Source: Bacteroidia bacterium (GTDB lineage Bacteria; Bacteroidota; Bacteroidia; AKYH767-A; OLB10). Taken from it: 64,000 nucleotides of DNA. The DNA is taken from NCBI GenBank assembly GCA_037045145.1, contig JBAOIA010000011.1, forward strand, positions 1,612,001-1,676,000, in the 5' to 3' direction. The stretch's first letter is position 1; each line of letters starts with the position of its first letter. The notes beneath the pieces were generated by a model, which saw only the letters and a program-made list of their open reading frames with translations, made no database searches and was not told where the DNA came from. The translations under genes and the position numbers were made by a program. Positions 23,310 through 31,942 of the stretch are shown here, one piece after another.

Positions 23310-25974
23310 ATCCCAACTCAACTAAAAATTGGTTCAACAATTCAGTTTCCCTTTCTCTTTCCTCCAAAATATTGTGCAATGGTGTTGTGTATTTATCCCA
23401 AACATTTTCCACCGCCTGCAACAATTGTCGTTGGTGGGCTTGCAAATAGTCGTTTACGGTTTGTTGCAGTGTTCGTAGCCAGCGCTGCATGATGAGTTCT
23501 TTGGCTTCTTCAGGCGTAATGAGCAAGCGTGCCTGGTCCACCAATGCTTGTTTGCGGTCTTTTATTTCTTTAATTTTTCGTTTGCACACTTTTAGTTCTT
23601 CTTCCAATTCGCTGTGCTTGGCTATTCGGTTTTCTTCCTGCGCAATCTGTTCATCCAAACGGATTACTTCTGCCTTCAGGTTTTCACTTTTCACTTTTAA
23701 CTGTTCACTGTCTTCCGCTCCTGCTTTAATGCGTTTCAACAGCAACTTAAATTCCTTGTCGGCTTCCTTGCGTTCGCCTTTCAGTTCTTTAATGCTGTCT
23801 TTGTGTTCTTTCAGTTCCTTGCTGCGCCATACTTCGTAATCTTCTTCGTTCCACGTATCATCTTCCAGTTCGTTTACTTCATCAAACTTAGCTTGCAATT
23901 CGTCACGCCTTACTTCGTTATCTTTCAGTTCTTTAAGCACTTCGGGAAACTGGCTTTGCAAAATTTCATCATCGGGTATCAGTTCGGCATTCCATCCGCT
24001 GGCAATTACACTTTTGATGTCGTTGGTAATGCTGTTCCAATAGGCAGCAAACGAGCCACGGCTTTTAAAGTCGTCAAGGATGTCTGAACTGTGATTTGTT
24101 TGATTTTTTTGATTGCCATGATTTTGGTTGAAACGGAGTTTTTCAGTGAGTGATTGAGAAAATTGATGGTATAAATCAAATATATTCAATTTGCCTTCGG
24201 GCAATTGTTCAAAAGTGGCTTGTTGCTCGTTCCACCAATCATTGATTGCGTTTTCATATTGGGCAAAAGCGGTTTTTATTTCGGAGCTTTCGTCAAAGAG
24301 TTTTTTAATGTCCTCCTTGTGTGCAATGCTGTCCGAAAATTTTAGGTAATTGGGTTTTAACGGCTCAAACAGTTTGGCTTCCAAGCCTGCATAGCAGTTG
24401 AAATAATCGGCTAATGCTTTTACTTCATTTTTGGGAATACCGCCCTGCAAATGGGCATGCACATCTTGCGGTTCGGGTGGGGGCGCATTGTCCACAAACC
24501 TGCGTATGTTGAAATTGAAATCTTCGTTCTCCAAATTGTTGTGCTCGTCAATAGCTTTGTTCTTTGCCACCAACTTACTGTATTTGGGTGTTTCCTTTTT
24601 GTGTCGGTAGGTGTAGGCAATTTTTTCCAAATCTTCGGGACGTAGTTTGTTTTGGTTTTTGCCCTCTTTGTATTCACGGTCGGCATTGATAAACAGCACA
24701 TGGTCTCTTTCGTGTGCTCTGGCTTTGTTTATCACCAATACACAAGCACCAATGCCCGTTCCATAAAACAGGGCAGAAGGCATTCCAATTACCGCTTCCA
24801 GATAGCCACGACCAATGAGCCATTCCCGGAATTTTTTTTCCTCACCACCCCGATACAACACTCCGTGCGGCATTACCACAGCCATACGTCCGGCATTGTT
24901 TAGCGAAGCCACCATGTGTTGCACAAACATGAAATCGGCTTTGTCTTTGTTGGGCATCCAAAAACTAAAGCGTTCTTTAAATTTCATATTGGTGGTGCTG
25001 TAATCCTGCGAAAAAGGCGGATTGGCAATCACAATATCAAAGGTTTTCAGTTCGCCATGCTCCTGATGTAAAGGATTAAGCAAAGTATCGCCATTCAAGA
25101 TTTTGCTGTCGTAAATGTTATGGAACAGCATATTCATTTTACACAAGCCCCAAACTGTTCCGCTTTTTTCCTGTCCGTATAGCGTGATGTTTCGTGCCGA
25201 ACCGTATCGGCTTTCCACATAGTTTTTGCATTCAATGAGCATACCGCCACTTCCCACGGTTGGGTCGTAGATTTCGGCATTTTCTCCCGGCTCTAAAATG
25301 TTCACTAATAGTTTTACAATTTCATTGGGGGTATAGAATTCTCCGGCTTTTTTACCTGCACTGTCTGCAAAATGTTTGATGAGATATTCATAGGCAGCAC
25401 CCATCAGGTCGGGGAACTCCAAATTGTCATCCCTCAAATTCATTCGGTTAAAATGCTGAATGAGTTTGCGCAAATCTTCATCACTTATTTGCTTATTGTT
25501 TTTGCCAAATGTTTTGTTGAAGTTGATGTTGTCCTGATTGAATACACCGTCCAATTTGTCAAGGTTGGCTTCCTGCAAAGCAGCTAAAGCCTTGTTTAGA
25601 TGGTCGCCAATTTCTTCGGTGAGGTCTTTGATAAAATTGTTTCGGTGTGCATTGCCCTCACTGTCTGTATAAGTTTCAGGATCGCCATCAAGTATTTTCC
25701 ACCTTGCTGCCAGTGGAACAAAGAAATCATATTCCGGTGCGTTTTGTTTTTCCAATTCTCCATAAAGAATTTCGGGGTCACTCACACCACGAACATCAGT
25801 CAATGTTTTCATTCTTCTGTCGCGGTTCACTTCAAACTGGTCGTTCACCCTCTTCAGAAACAACATCGAAATGATGTATTCCTTGTATTCAGATGCATCC
25901 ATATTGCCTCTCAGGATGTCACACGCATCAAAAAGGAAAGTTTCTAATCGGGAAAGTGAAATTTTATTTGCCAT
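23302..25974 (-). CDS. hsdM: Type I restriction methylase subunit, long form
   Basis: N6-adenine methyltransferase of the type I system, first gene of the operon. The N-terminal helical domain (LRGNMDASEYKEYIISMLFL) is followed by the AdoMet site (DPTVGSGGMLIE, 237-248) and the catalytic NPPF (318-321). At 890 residues it is far longer than the usual ~500. After residue ~480 it continues with a charged, largely coiled-coil region (many KE/EE repeats, 660-810) and a helical end. Residues 616-631 (NQNHGNQKNQTNHSSD) are encoded by repeat-like DNA and look like an in-frame insertion. Long HsdM proteins with coiled-coil tails exist in other bacteria, so the extension need not harm function. Confidence 0.92.
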   Translation of the reverse strand: MANKISLSRLETFLFDACDILRGNMDASEYKEYIISMLFLKRVNDQFEVNRDRRMKTLTDVRGVSDPEILYGELEKQNAPEYDFFVPLAARWKILDGDPETYTDSEGNAHRNNFIKDLTEEIGDHLNKALAALQEANLDKLDGVFNQDNINFNKTFGKNNKQISDEDLRKLIQHFNRMNLRDDNLEFPDLMGAAYEYLIKHFADSAGKKAGEFYTPNEIVKLLVNILEPGENAEIYDPTVGSGGMLIECKNYVESRYGSARNITLYGQEKSGTVWGLCKMNMLFHNIYDSKILNGDTLLNPLHQEHGELKTFDIVIANPPFSQDYSTTNMKFKERFSFWMPNKDKADFMFVQHMVASLNNAGRMAVVMPHGVLYRGGEEKKFREWLIGRGYLEAVIGMPSALFYGTGIGACVLVINKARAHERDHVLFINADREYKEGKNQNKLRPEDLEKIAYTYRHKKETPKYSKLVAKNKAIDEHNNLENEDFNFNIRRFVDNAPPPEPQDVHAHLQGGIPKNEVKALADYFNCYAGLEAKLFEPLKPNYLKFSDSIAHKEDIKKLFDESSEIKTAFAQYENAINDWWNEQQATFEQLPEGKLNIFDLYHQFSQSLTEKLRFNQNHGNQKNQTNHSSDILDDFKSRGSFAAYWNSITNDIKSVIASGWNAELIPDDEILQSQFPEVLKELKDNEVRRDELQAKFDEVNELEDDTWNEEDYEVWRSKELKEHKDSIKELKGERKEADKEFKLLLKRIKAGAEDSEQLKVKSENLKAEVIRLDEQIAQEENRIAKHSELEEELKVCKRKIKEIKDRKQALVDQARLLITPEEAKELIMQRWLRTLQQTVNDYLQAHQRQLLQAVENVWDKYTTPLHNILEERERETELLNQFLVELGYE
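24082..24126 (-). repeat. Repeat-like segment inside hsdM
   Basis: The plus strand begins GTCTGAACTGTGATTTG and runs through a T-rich stretch to CCATGATTTT. The GTCTGAA start is shared with the repeats near the GxxExxY gene. It stays in frame and encodes an Asn/Gln/His-rich stretch unlike its surroundings. The family link is suggestive, not proven. Confidence 0.5.
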
Positions 25975-26102
25975 TTATTTATTGTAAAATTTAGTTTGTG
26001 AATATCGTTATTTATGTCGGTGCGTGGGCAAAAAACGGCTCTTTTGGTTTTGCGAAACTATGTTCGTCCCAAAATTTTTTTACAATTTACAACTTTAATG
26101 TT

Positions 26103-26750
26103 TCATGGCGACAATGTTGATTTGCTCCATTGATTATTATTTAAAGTATAGGCAACCCTGTCATGCAGGCGGCTGGGGCGACCTTGCCAGAATTCAAAAT
26201 AAGCAGGCTTTAAAATAAATCCTCCCCAATAGGGCGGACGGCTTACATTGTCGCCCATACTTTTCTTGAGTGCTTCAAATTTGTTTTCCAAAATGCTGCG
26301 CGAATCTATCACCGTACTTTGGTCAGAGGTCCAGGCACCTAAACGGCTTTCTAACGGTCGTGATGAGAAGTAATCGTCAGAGACAGCATCAGAAACTTTC
26401 TCTACTGTGCCTTCCACACGAATTTGTTTTGCCAACTGCGGCCAAAAAAAGTTGAGTGCTGCAAAAGGGTTTTCAATCAACTGACAGCCTTTCTTGCTGT
26501 TGTAGTTGGTGAAAAAGGTAAAGCCATCAGCTGTGGCATCACGCAAAAGCACAATTCTTGATGAAGGCTTGCCTGATTTATCGGCAGTTGCAAGATTCAT
26601 GGCATTTACATCAGGTAAATTTGATTGAGAAGCCAATGTAAACCATTTCTCAAATTGTACTATTGGATTTTTATCTGATAATTGTGCATTGAATGCTTCT
26701 GCATCATAGTCGGTGCGTACATTTTTTAAAACATTATGTATGTTATCCAT
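26103..26750 (-). CDS. pdxH: Pyridoxamine 5'-phosphate oxidase
   Basis: Oxidises pyridoxine or pyridoxamine 5'-phosphate to pyridoxal 5'-phosphate with FMN. 215 residues from ATG 26750; an ATG at 26762 adds four residues and cannot be excluded. Motifs: NPIVQFEKWF near the start, MNLATADKSGKPSSRIVLLR, the FMN site FFTNYNSKKGCQLIENPFAAL, WPQLAKQIRVEGTVEKV, SRPLESRLGAWTSDQS, and the C-terminal PPYWGGFILKPAYFEFWQGR followed by SRLHDR. The length fits. It stands alone, with a -7 promoter element directly upstream. Confidence 0.95.
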   Translation of the reverse strand: MDNIHNVLKNVRTDYDAEAFNAQLSDKNPIVQFEKWFTLASQSNLPDVNAMNLATADKSGKPSSRIVLLRDATADGFTFFTNYNSKKGCQLIENPFAALNFFWPQLAKQIRVEGTVEKVSDAVSDDYFSSRPLESRLGAWTSDQSTVIDSRSILENKFEALKKSMGDNVSRPPYWGGFILKPAYFEFWQGRPSRLHDRVAYTLNNNQWSKSTLSP

Positions 26751-26770
26751 GATTAATGTCATTTGAATTG

Positions 26771-26778
26771 CAAATTTA
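26771..26778 (-). promoter_or_regulatory. -7 element for pdxH
   Basis: The minus strand reads TAAATTTG, an exact TAnnTTTG match, 20 bases before the ATG at 26750. No TTG was seen at the ideal distance. Confidence 0.4.
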
Positions 26779-26889
26779 TAAATGTAAGATAAATGTATTA
26801 TTCATCTTTTCTTTAACATAAGTTGCCTTGTTATCAGCCTGTTGAGAGGACAGTGGCATGTTTTTAGCAAACTGATTTATTAAAAGAGA

Positions 26890-26899
26890 TTGTTAACAA
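26890..26899. repeat. 10-bp perfect palindrome upstream of yqgE
   Basis: TTGTTAACAA lies in the 190-base gap between divergent pdxH and yqgE. It may be an operator. Nothing else was recognised in this gap besides the pdxH promoter. Confidence 0.25.
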
Positions 26900-26952
26900 C
26901 AAGTAACTTTTTCAGACAGATACGTAAAATATAACAAATTAATTTGTGTTCT

Positions 26953-27516
26953 ATGGAAGATTTCAATCAACATGCAGCTACAGGGTCACTGTTAATTTCA
27001 GAACCTTTACAGTCCGATTCATTTTTTAAACGCTCAGTTATTTTATTGAGCGAACATGATACTGAAGGAACATTAGGATTTATATTAAACAAACTGACAG
27101 ACGTAAAAATTAACGATGCAGTAGAAGATTTTCCTCTCTTTGATGCACCTTTGTTTTTTGGCGGTCCTGTTGAAACAGACACACTCTTTTATCTGCATAC
27201 ATTCGGGCATCTTCTTAAAGATTCAAAAGAAATTGTAAAAGGTGTTTTCCTTGGTGGCGATTATGATGAGCTTAAATTTTTAATCAATACAAAACAAATA
27301 AACCCCAGTCAGATAAGGTTTTATGCCGGCTACTCCGGTTGGAAACCCAATCAGTTGGAGGACGAGTTGTTTCATCATGCATGGATGCTTGGCAAGGGTA
27401 ATGCAGAATTTACATTTTATCCCGAGCCTGAAGTGTTGTGGAGTCAGGTGCTGCGCAGCATGAAAAATAAATATTCATTACTGGCAAATTTCCCTGACGA
27501 CCCGACTTTAAATTAA
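26953..27516 (+). CDS. YqgE/AlgH family protein
   Basis: 187 residues of the UPF0301 family from ATG 26953; an upstream TTG at 26944 only adds MCS. Motifs: TGSLLISEPLQSDSFFKRSV, then ILLSEHDTEGTLGFILNK, FFGGPVETDTLFYLHT, VFLGGDYDEL, RFYAGYSGWKPNQLEDEL and LWSQVLRSM. These match the conserved core along the whole length. The family is structurally characterised but its function is unknown; the name AlgH comes from an old alginate-regulation claim. It converges with lolD across a 52-base gap. Confidence 0.92.
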   Translation: MEDFNQHAATGSLLISEPLQSDSFFKRSVILLSEHDTEGTLGFILNKLTDVKINDAVEDFPLFDAPLFFGGPVETDTLFYLHTFGHLLKDSKEIVKGVFLGGDYDELKFLINTKQINPSQIRFYAGYSGWKPNQLEDELFHHAWMLGKGNAEFTFYPEPEVLWSQVLRSMKNKYSLLANFPDDPTLN

Positions 27517-27568
27517 GGTTAAGTTGTTTTAGCAAGTCAGCATAAGTTATTTAAGCTTATTACAAAAC

Positions 27569-28225
27569 TTAGCTGGCAAGCATACCATCACGAATGGTAA
27601 TAGTCCTGTCGGCCATTTCTGCAAGCTGATTGTTATGCGTCACAATGACAATGGTTTTTTTAAAATCGTTTCGCAGTTTCAAAAACAGTTTATGTAAATC
27701 TTCTGCATTGCCGGAGTCTAAATTTCCCGAAGGTTCATCGGCAAGAATAAAATCAGGATTGTTGATTAATGCCCTTGCCACGGCAACACGCTGTTGTTCG
27801 CCACCTGATAGTTGTGATGGCTTATGATCCATGCGTTGTTCAAGCCCCAACTGATTCAACAAATCACGACTGCGCTTTAGCGCCCCCGACTCACTTTCAC
27901 CGCTTATCATTGCAGGAATCATAACATTTTCTGCGGCAGTAAACTCAGGCAACAGGTGATGAAACTGAAAAACAAAACCAATATGTTTATTCCTGAAGGC
28001 TGCTAATTTTTTTGAAGAAAGTGCTAAGGCATCCGTACTGTTAAGCAGTACTTTTCCGGTGTCGGGCTTGTCAATTGTACCAATAATATGTAGCAGAGTG
28101 GACTTTCCTGCACCGGAAGGACCTATGATAGCTACCAGCTCGTTAGTACTTATTTCAAGCGAAATACCTTTAAGAACTTTAAGTCCGTTATAAGCTTTAT
28201 GTATATTTTCAATGAATATGCTCAC
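27569..28225 (-). CDS. lolD: ABC transporter ATP-binding protein, LolD type
   Basis: 218 residues, the ATPase of the LolCDE lipoprotein-release or a closely related MacB-like transporter. Walker A GPSGAGKS (35-42), the Q-loop in FVFQFHHLLPEFTA, the signature LSGGEQQ (139-145) and Walker B ILADEPSGNLD (160-170) are all intact. The FQFHHLLPEFTA segment is typical of LolD proteins. No membrane subunit lies next to it in this window, so assignment to lipoprotein release rather than another exporter rests on family similarity. It diverges from the VWA gene with 56 bases between them. Confidence 0.87.
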   Translation of the reverse strand: MSIFIENIHKAYNGLKVLKGISLEISTNELVAIIGPSGAGKSTLLHIIGTIDKPDTGKVLLNSTDALALSSKKLAAFRNKHIGFVFQFHHLLPEFTAAENVMIPAMISGESESGALKRSRDLLNQLGLEQRMDHKPSQLSGGEQQRVAVARALINNPDFILADEPSGNLDSGNAEDLHKLFLKLRNDFKKTIVIVTHNNQLAEMADRTITIRDGMLAS

Positions 28226-28256
28226 GCAGCTAAAATAAGTATCATTCCAATACTAT

Positions 28257-28264
28257 TATATTTG
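28257..28264 (+). promoter_or_regulatory. -7 element for the VWA gene
   Basis: TATATTTG matches TAnnTTTG exactly and ends 17 bases before the TTG start at 28282. Confidence 0.45.
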
Positions 28265-28281
28265 CCCCTCATCGTTTTGCT

Positions 28282-30357
28282 TTGGAAGTAATACTTGCAA
28301 CACCATATTGGTATATTTTGCTTTGTCTGCTGGCAGGCCTGGGCTGTGCATGGTGGCTCTATGGGGGCAATTCGTCCTTTAATGAATCACCCTGGCTGAG
28401 GCGTATATTATTCTTTCTTAGATTTTTATCCGTTTCAGTCATTGCATTTCTGTTATTGTCGCCTTTTATAAAATCTGCTCTACGCGAAGTTGAAAAACCT
28501 GCCATAGCCATTGCATTTGATAACACTTCTTCCATATTACTTGATTCAACACATCTGTCAGCAGATGCAATAAATCAACTGGCAGAAAAGCTTACTTCAA
28601 CATTTAAAAACGATTATGATGCCAATCGTTATTCTTTTGGCAGCACGGTTGAAAACGAAGTTACCAAAAATGATTTCTCTGAAAAGAGTACAAACATTTC
28701 AGCGATGTTTGATTATTTAAAATCGCTTTATGCAGGACGAAATCTTGGTGCTGTAATTGTATTGTCCGATGGAATTTATAATAAAGGCAGCAATCCTGTT
28801 TATGCTGCAGAAAAACTTAAAGTACCTGTTTATACAATTGCTGTTGGCGATACAGCCATCAATCGTGATTTGTTAATTTCAGATGTGGTGTACAATAAAA
28901 CGGCTTTTCTTGGAAATAATTTCCCTGTTGAAATAGGCGTTACCATGAGGCAGGCTGCGGGAGCATCTGTTACACTAACCGTTAAAGAAGATTCATTAAC
29001 ACTTTTCAGCAGAATGATTACTGTATCAGGCAATAATTATTTTACAAAAATTCCTGTCATCCTTTCTGCTAATAAAAAAGGTATTCATAAATATAAAATA
29101 CGACTATCTGCTATTGACGGTGAAAAGAATTTGCTTAATAATGAAGCAGAAATTTATGTTGATGTTTCCGAACGCAAAATGAAAATATTGCTTCTGGCAC
29201 AATCACCGCATCCTGATATTGCGGCAATAAAATCTGTACTTGATAAAAGTAATTTGTATGAAACCAAAGTGCTTTTTCAGGAGCCAACTGATGAAAACTT
29301 TGGCAACTACAATCTTGTAGTCCTGCAACAGATTCCATCGGCAAAGTCTGCTACACTTTTACAAAAAATTAAGACAGCAGAAGTGCCTTATTTTATCATT
29401 GCCGGTGCGCAAATGAATATTGCAACATTCAACAATACCGGCACAGGTGTAACCATCAATCAGCCTGTTGCCAAGATGAATGAAGTATATGCTAAAGTAA
29501 GCGATCAGTTTGTGTTGTTCAGCTTGTCTGACAATGTGCAAACGGTGCTGTCTCAACTACCGCCATTATATGCACCTTTTGGAAATTATAAAATGGAGAA
29601 AGAGACCAATACATTGCTGACACAAAAAATCGGTAACATACAATCGTCAATGCCACTTTGGTATTTCTCTTCAACAGGAACTATGCGTGTTGGTGTTTTG
29701 CTTGGCGAAGGATTGTGGCGCTGGCAGTTGAATGAATATGCACTCTCAGGAAATCATGATGTTACAGATGAATTAATTTTAAAGTCGGTTCAGTATCTGA
29801 CTTCGAAAGAAAAAAAGGAGCCTTTCATGATACAATATAAGCGCTCCTATACTGAAGGTGAGAATGTTGAGTTTAACGCCACAATGTACAATGCAGCCGG
29901 TGAATTAATTAATGAACCGGAGGTTCGACTGAATATTTATAACGATGAGAAAAAGGAGTTTAGATATACTTTCAACAGAAGCAACAACACCTATCAGTTG
30001 AATGCTGGAATGTTGTCACCGGGACATTTTACTTTTAGTGCTGAAACAAAAACGGGCAATAAGGTTTATAAAGAAACTGGAGAGTTTTCTGTGGTACCAT
30101 TGTTGCTGGAGAATTTTGAATCTACTGCCAATCATCAACTGCTCAATACCATTTCATCAAACACAGGAGGTATAATGGTTTCTGCCGATAAAATTAATTT
30201 ATTAATTGATGCCATTCAGAAAAACGAAACAGTTAAACCTGTATCGTATTATCATAAGAAATTGATTGAGTTGATAAGCTTGAAAAGTTTACTTATAATC
30301 TGTTTGTTGTTGATTGCCACAGAGTGGTTTTTAAGAAAACGTTTCGGTTCTTATTAA
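28282..30357 (+). CDS. VWA-domain membrane protein
   Basis: 691 residues. Two N-terminal membrane segments (about 8-28 and 40-63) are followed by a von Willebrand A-like domain with DNTSSI at the metal-site position and VIVLSDGIYNKGSNP (about residues 80-200). A long periplasmic region with Ig-like strands follows, then a final membrane helix (LKSLLIICLLLIATEWFL). There is no ATG near the start: the frame opens with TTG at 28282, just after a good -7 element. Bacteroidota proteins of this layout (VWA between membrane anchors) have no firm function; some relate to the Bat aerotolerance proteins. It overlaps convergent miaA by 4 bases. Confidence 0.75.
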   Translation: MEVILATPYWYILLCLLAGLGCAWWLYGGNSSFNESPWLRRILFFLRFLSVSVIAFLLLSPFIKSALREVEKPAIAIAFDNTSSILLDSTHLSADAINQLAEKLTSTFKNDYDANRYSFGSTVENEVTKNDFSEKSTNISAMFDYLKSLYAGRNLGAVIVLSDGIYNKGSNPVYAAEKLKVPVYTIAVGDTAINRDLLISDVVYNKTAFLGNNFPVEIGVTMRQAAGASVTLTVKEDSLTLFSRMITVSGNNYFTKIPVILSANKKGIHKYKIRLSAIDGEKNLLNNEAEIYVDVSERKMKILLLAQSPHPDIAAIKSVLDKSNLYETKVLFQEPTDENFGNYNLVVLQQIPSAKSATLLQKIKTAEVPYFIIAGAQMNIATFNNTGTGVTINQPVAKMNEVYAKVSDQFVLFSLSDNVQTVLSQLPPLYAPFGNYKMEKETNTLLTQKIGNIQSSMPLWYFSSTGTMRVGVLLGEGLWRWQLNEYALSGNHDVTDELILKSVQYLTSKEKKEPFMIQYKRSYTEGENVEFNATMYNAAGELINEPEVRLNIYNDEKKEFRYTFNRSNNTYQLNAGMLSPGHFTFSAETKTGNKVYKETGEFSVVPLLLENFESTANHQLLNTISSNTGGIMVSADKINLLIDAIQKNETVKPVSYYHKKLIELISLKSLLIICLLLIATEWFLRKRFGSY

Positions 30358-31253
30358 AGACTTTTCTCCTCAATTTTCTTCTTCATTGCTTCTTGTGTAA
30401 TCCAAATGGCATCATCATACTGCCTGAACCATGTTAATTGTCTTTTCGCATAGTTGCGTGTATGTTGTTTTATTTTTTCAATTGCCTGATCAAGTGTACT
30501 GTTTCTGTCGAAATACTCAAACAACTCTTTGTAGCCTACTGTATGCAATGCGGTAAGATGGCGGTAGGGTAGTAGTTGCCTGGCTTCGTCAACCAGTCCT
30601 TTTTCTATCATCAAATCCACACGATTGTTGATGTTTTCATAAAGTAATTGTCTGTCGGGGTTTAAAACATAAAGTGTGAAGCTGTATGCTGGTGTTTTGA
30701 TTGTTTCATCAATAAAAGACGAGCGTGTTTTTCCGGAGCTGTAAATAATTTCTAAGGCACGGATCACCCTGCGTGGATTGTGAATGTCTATTTCATGATA
30801 ACTTTTTTTGTCGAGGGTTTTTAGCTGATGAGCCAGATACTCCAATCCTTTTTCTGCGCATTCTTTTTCCAGACTTGCTCTAAGTTGATAGTCGGTGTTT
30901 GAAGTAGCATCAAGACCAAAGAGAAAAGCATGCATATACATGCCTGTTCCGCCTGTGACAACAACAGTATTGTTTTTTTCTAAAAGTTGATTGATGGTGT
31001 GGGTTGCCTCATTGGCATAGCGACTTGCATTCATGTCTTCTGCAATAGAGTGCGAATGAATGAAGTGATGTTTAATTGCCTTGAGTTGTTGGGTATCGGG
31101 CACGGCAGTGCCAATAGTCATTTCACGAAAAATTTGCCTCGAATCAAAAGAAACGATTTCTGTTTTCAGCAGTTGGGCAACTTCAATGGCAATTTGTGTT
31201 TTGCCTGATGCTGTAGGCCCGGCAATGATGATTAACTTTTTATCCTTTGGCAA
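30354..31253 (-). CDS. miaA: tRNA dimethylallyltransferase
   Basis: Adds a dimethylallyl group to A37 of tRNAs reading UNN codons, the first step to ms2i6A. 299 residues. P-loop GPTASGKT at 12-19, then VSFDSRQIFREMTIGTA, DVNA-like region HSIAEDMNASRYA, VVTGGTGMYMHAF and NPRRVIRALEI. All match the family. The start is TTG at 31253: the frame is closed by a stop five codons upstream and no ATG exists before the P-loop. It lies 26 bases after the secreted TonB-like gene on the same strand and is probably co-transcribed with it. Confidence 0.95.
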   Translation of the reverse strand: MPKDKKLIIIAGPTASGKTQIAIEVAQLLKTEIVSFDSRQIFREMTIGTAVPDTQQLKAIKHHFIHSHSIAEDMNASRYANEATHTINQLLEKNNTVVVTGGTGMYMHAFLFGLDATSNTDYQLRASLEKECAEKGLEYLAHQLKTLDKKSYHEIDIHNPRRVIRALEIIYSSGKTRSSFIDETIKTPAYSFTLYVLNPDRQLLYENINNRVDLMIEKGLVDEARQLLPYRHLTALHTVGYKELFEYFDRNSTLDQAIEKIKQHTRNYAKRQLTWFRQYDDAIWITQEAMKKKIEEKSL

Positions 31254-31279
31254 TTTTTTATCCTTTGCTTAAGGCAAAG

Positions 31280-31795
31280 TTAAAAGGTAAGCGTGATAGT
31301 GCCTTTAGTATCTAACGGACACTTGGGGCAGTTGTTAAACATAACACTTTCTGCGGCCTGCTTTGCTTTAGTCAGTAAATAGCTGCTTGTAGTGGTGGTT
31401 CCTTCTGCACCCGGGCTGGCTTTGGTTACATGGCCATACTTGTCAATAGAAATCTCCACTACAACAACACCTTTCTCCATGGTAAGATTTTCAATCTTTG
31501 GCGGTTTGGTGATAGTGCGTCCGGGCATTTCATATTTTACACCACGCATGTCGGCACTCATCTCAGTGTTATCTGCTTTTGTTTCTGTTGCTGCATCAAA
31601 ATATATTGCAGAGGCTTCGCTAACTTTAAAAGTCATAGGGTTGCCTTTAAATAAAAAGCTGATATTTCCATCTTTAATCTGCTGTACAGTGCCAGTCATT
31701 TTTTCTCCGCTTTTTAAAACAAGGGTATGTTGTGCAAATAAGAAAGTAGCACTGCATAACAAAAGTGACTGGGTTGCAATAATTTTCCTGATCAT
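31280..31795 (-). CDS. Exported protein with TonB-like C-terminal domain
   Basis: 171 residues with a signal peptide (RKIIATQSLLLCSATFLFA). Residues ~22-70 are a short beta-rich segment (LVLKSGEKMTGTVQQIKDG). The C-terminal ~70 residues resemble the TonB C-terminal fold: GVVVVEISIDKYGHVTKAS, then AKQAAESVMF and a final TKGTITLTF strand. It lacks the long Pro-rich spacer and N-terminal membrane anchor of a true energy-coupling TonB, so it is a free periplasmic protein with a TonB-like fold. Function unknown. It lies just upstream of miaA. Confidence 0.7.
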   Translation of the reverse strand: MIRKIIATQSLLLCSATFLFAQHTLVLKSGEKMTGTVQQIKDGNISFLFKGNPMTFKVSEASAIYFDAATETKADNTEMSADMRGVKYEMPGRTITKPPKIENLTMEKGVVVVEISIDKYGHVTKASPGAEGTTTTSSYLLTKAKQAAESVMFNNCPKCPLDTKGTITLTF

Positions 31796-31810
31796 AATTT
31801 AAACTTTTTT

Positions 31811-31818
31811 CAAAAATA
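31811..31818 (-). promoter_or_regulatory. -7 element for the TonB-like gene
   Basis: The minus strand reads TATTTTTG, an exact TAnnTTTG match, 16 bases before the ATG at 31795. Confidence 0.35.
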
Positions 31819-31913
31819 AATTTTTGTTGCTGTTGTAAGAATGAATTTGAATTGAAATATGAGAACAGTTTTCAACAATAGAAACGATATTAGGCATCTT
31901 CAATACAGAATGA

Positions 31914-31921
31914 TAATTTTG
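31914..31921 (+). promoter_or_regulatory. -7 element for the FAH-family gene
   Basis: TAATTTTG is an exact TAnnTTTG match, 22 bases before the ATG at 31943. Confidence 0.4.
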
Positions 31922-31942
31922 GCACCATAAAGTATTAGAATT

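Noticed and set aside
23489..24087. Overlapping plus-strand frames within hsdM.
   Set aside because: They are shadows of a coding sequence with strong family motifs on the minus strand.
15811..26029. A 10-base near-match, GTGCGTTGGC at 15811-15820 and GTGCGTGGGC at 26020-26029, flanks the restriction island.
   Set aside because: A 9-of-10 match within two ~100-base regions is expected by chance, so it is not evidence of attachment sites.
26763..26952. Possible small RNA or tRNA in the 190-base gap between pdxH and yqgE.
   Set aside because: No cloverleaf or strong hairpin with a T-run was found; only a promoter element and a short palindrome.
31280..31795. Calling this gene tonB.
   Set aside because: It has a cleavable signal rather than a membrane anchor and lacks the Pro-rich spacer, so only the C-terminal fold is TonB-like.
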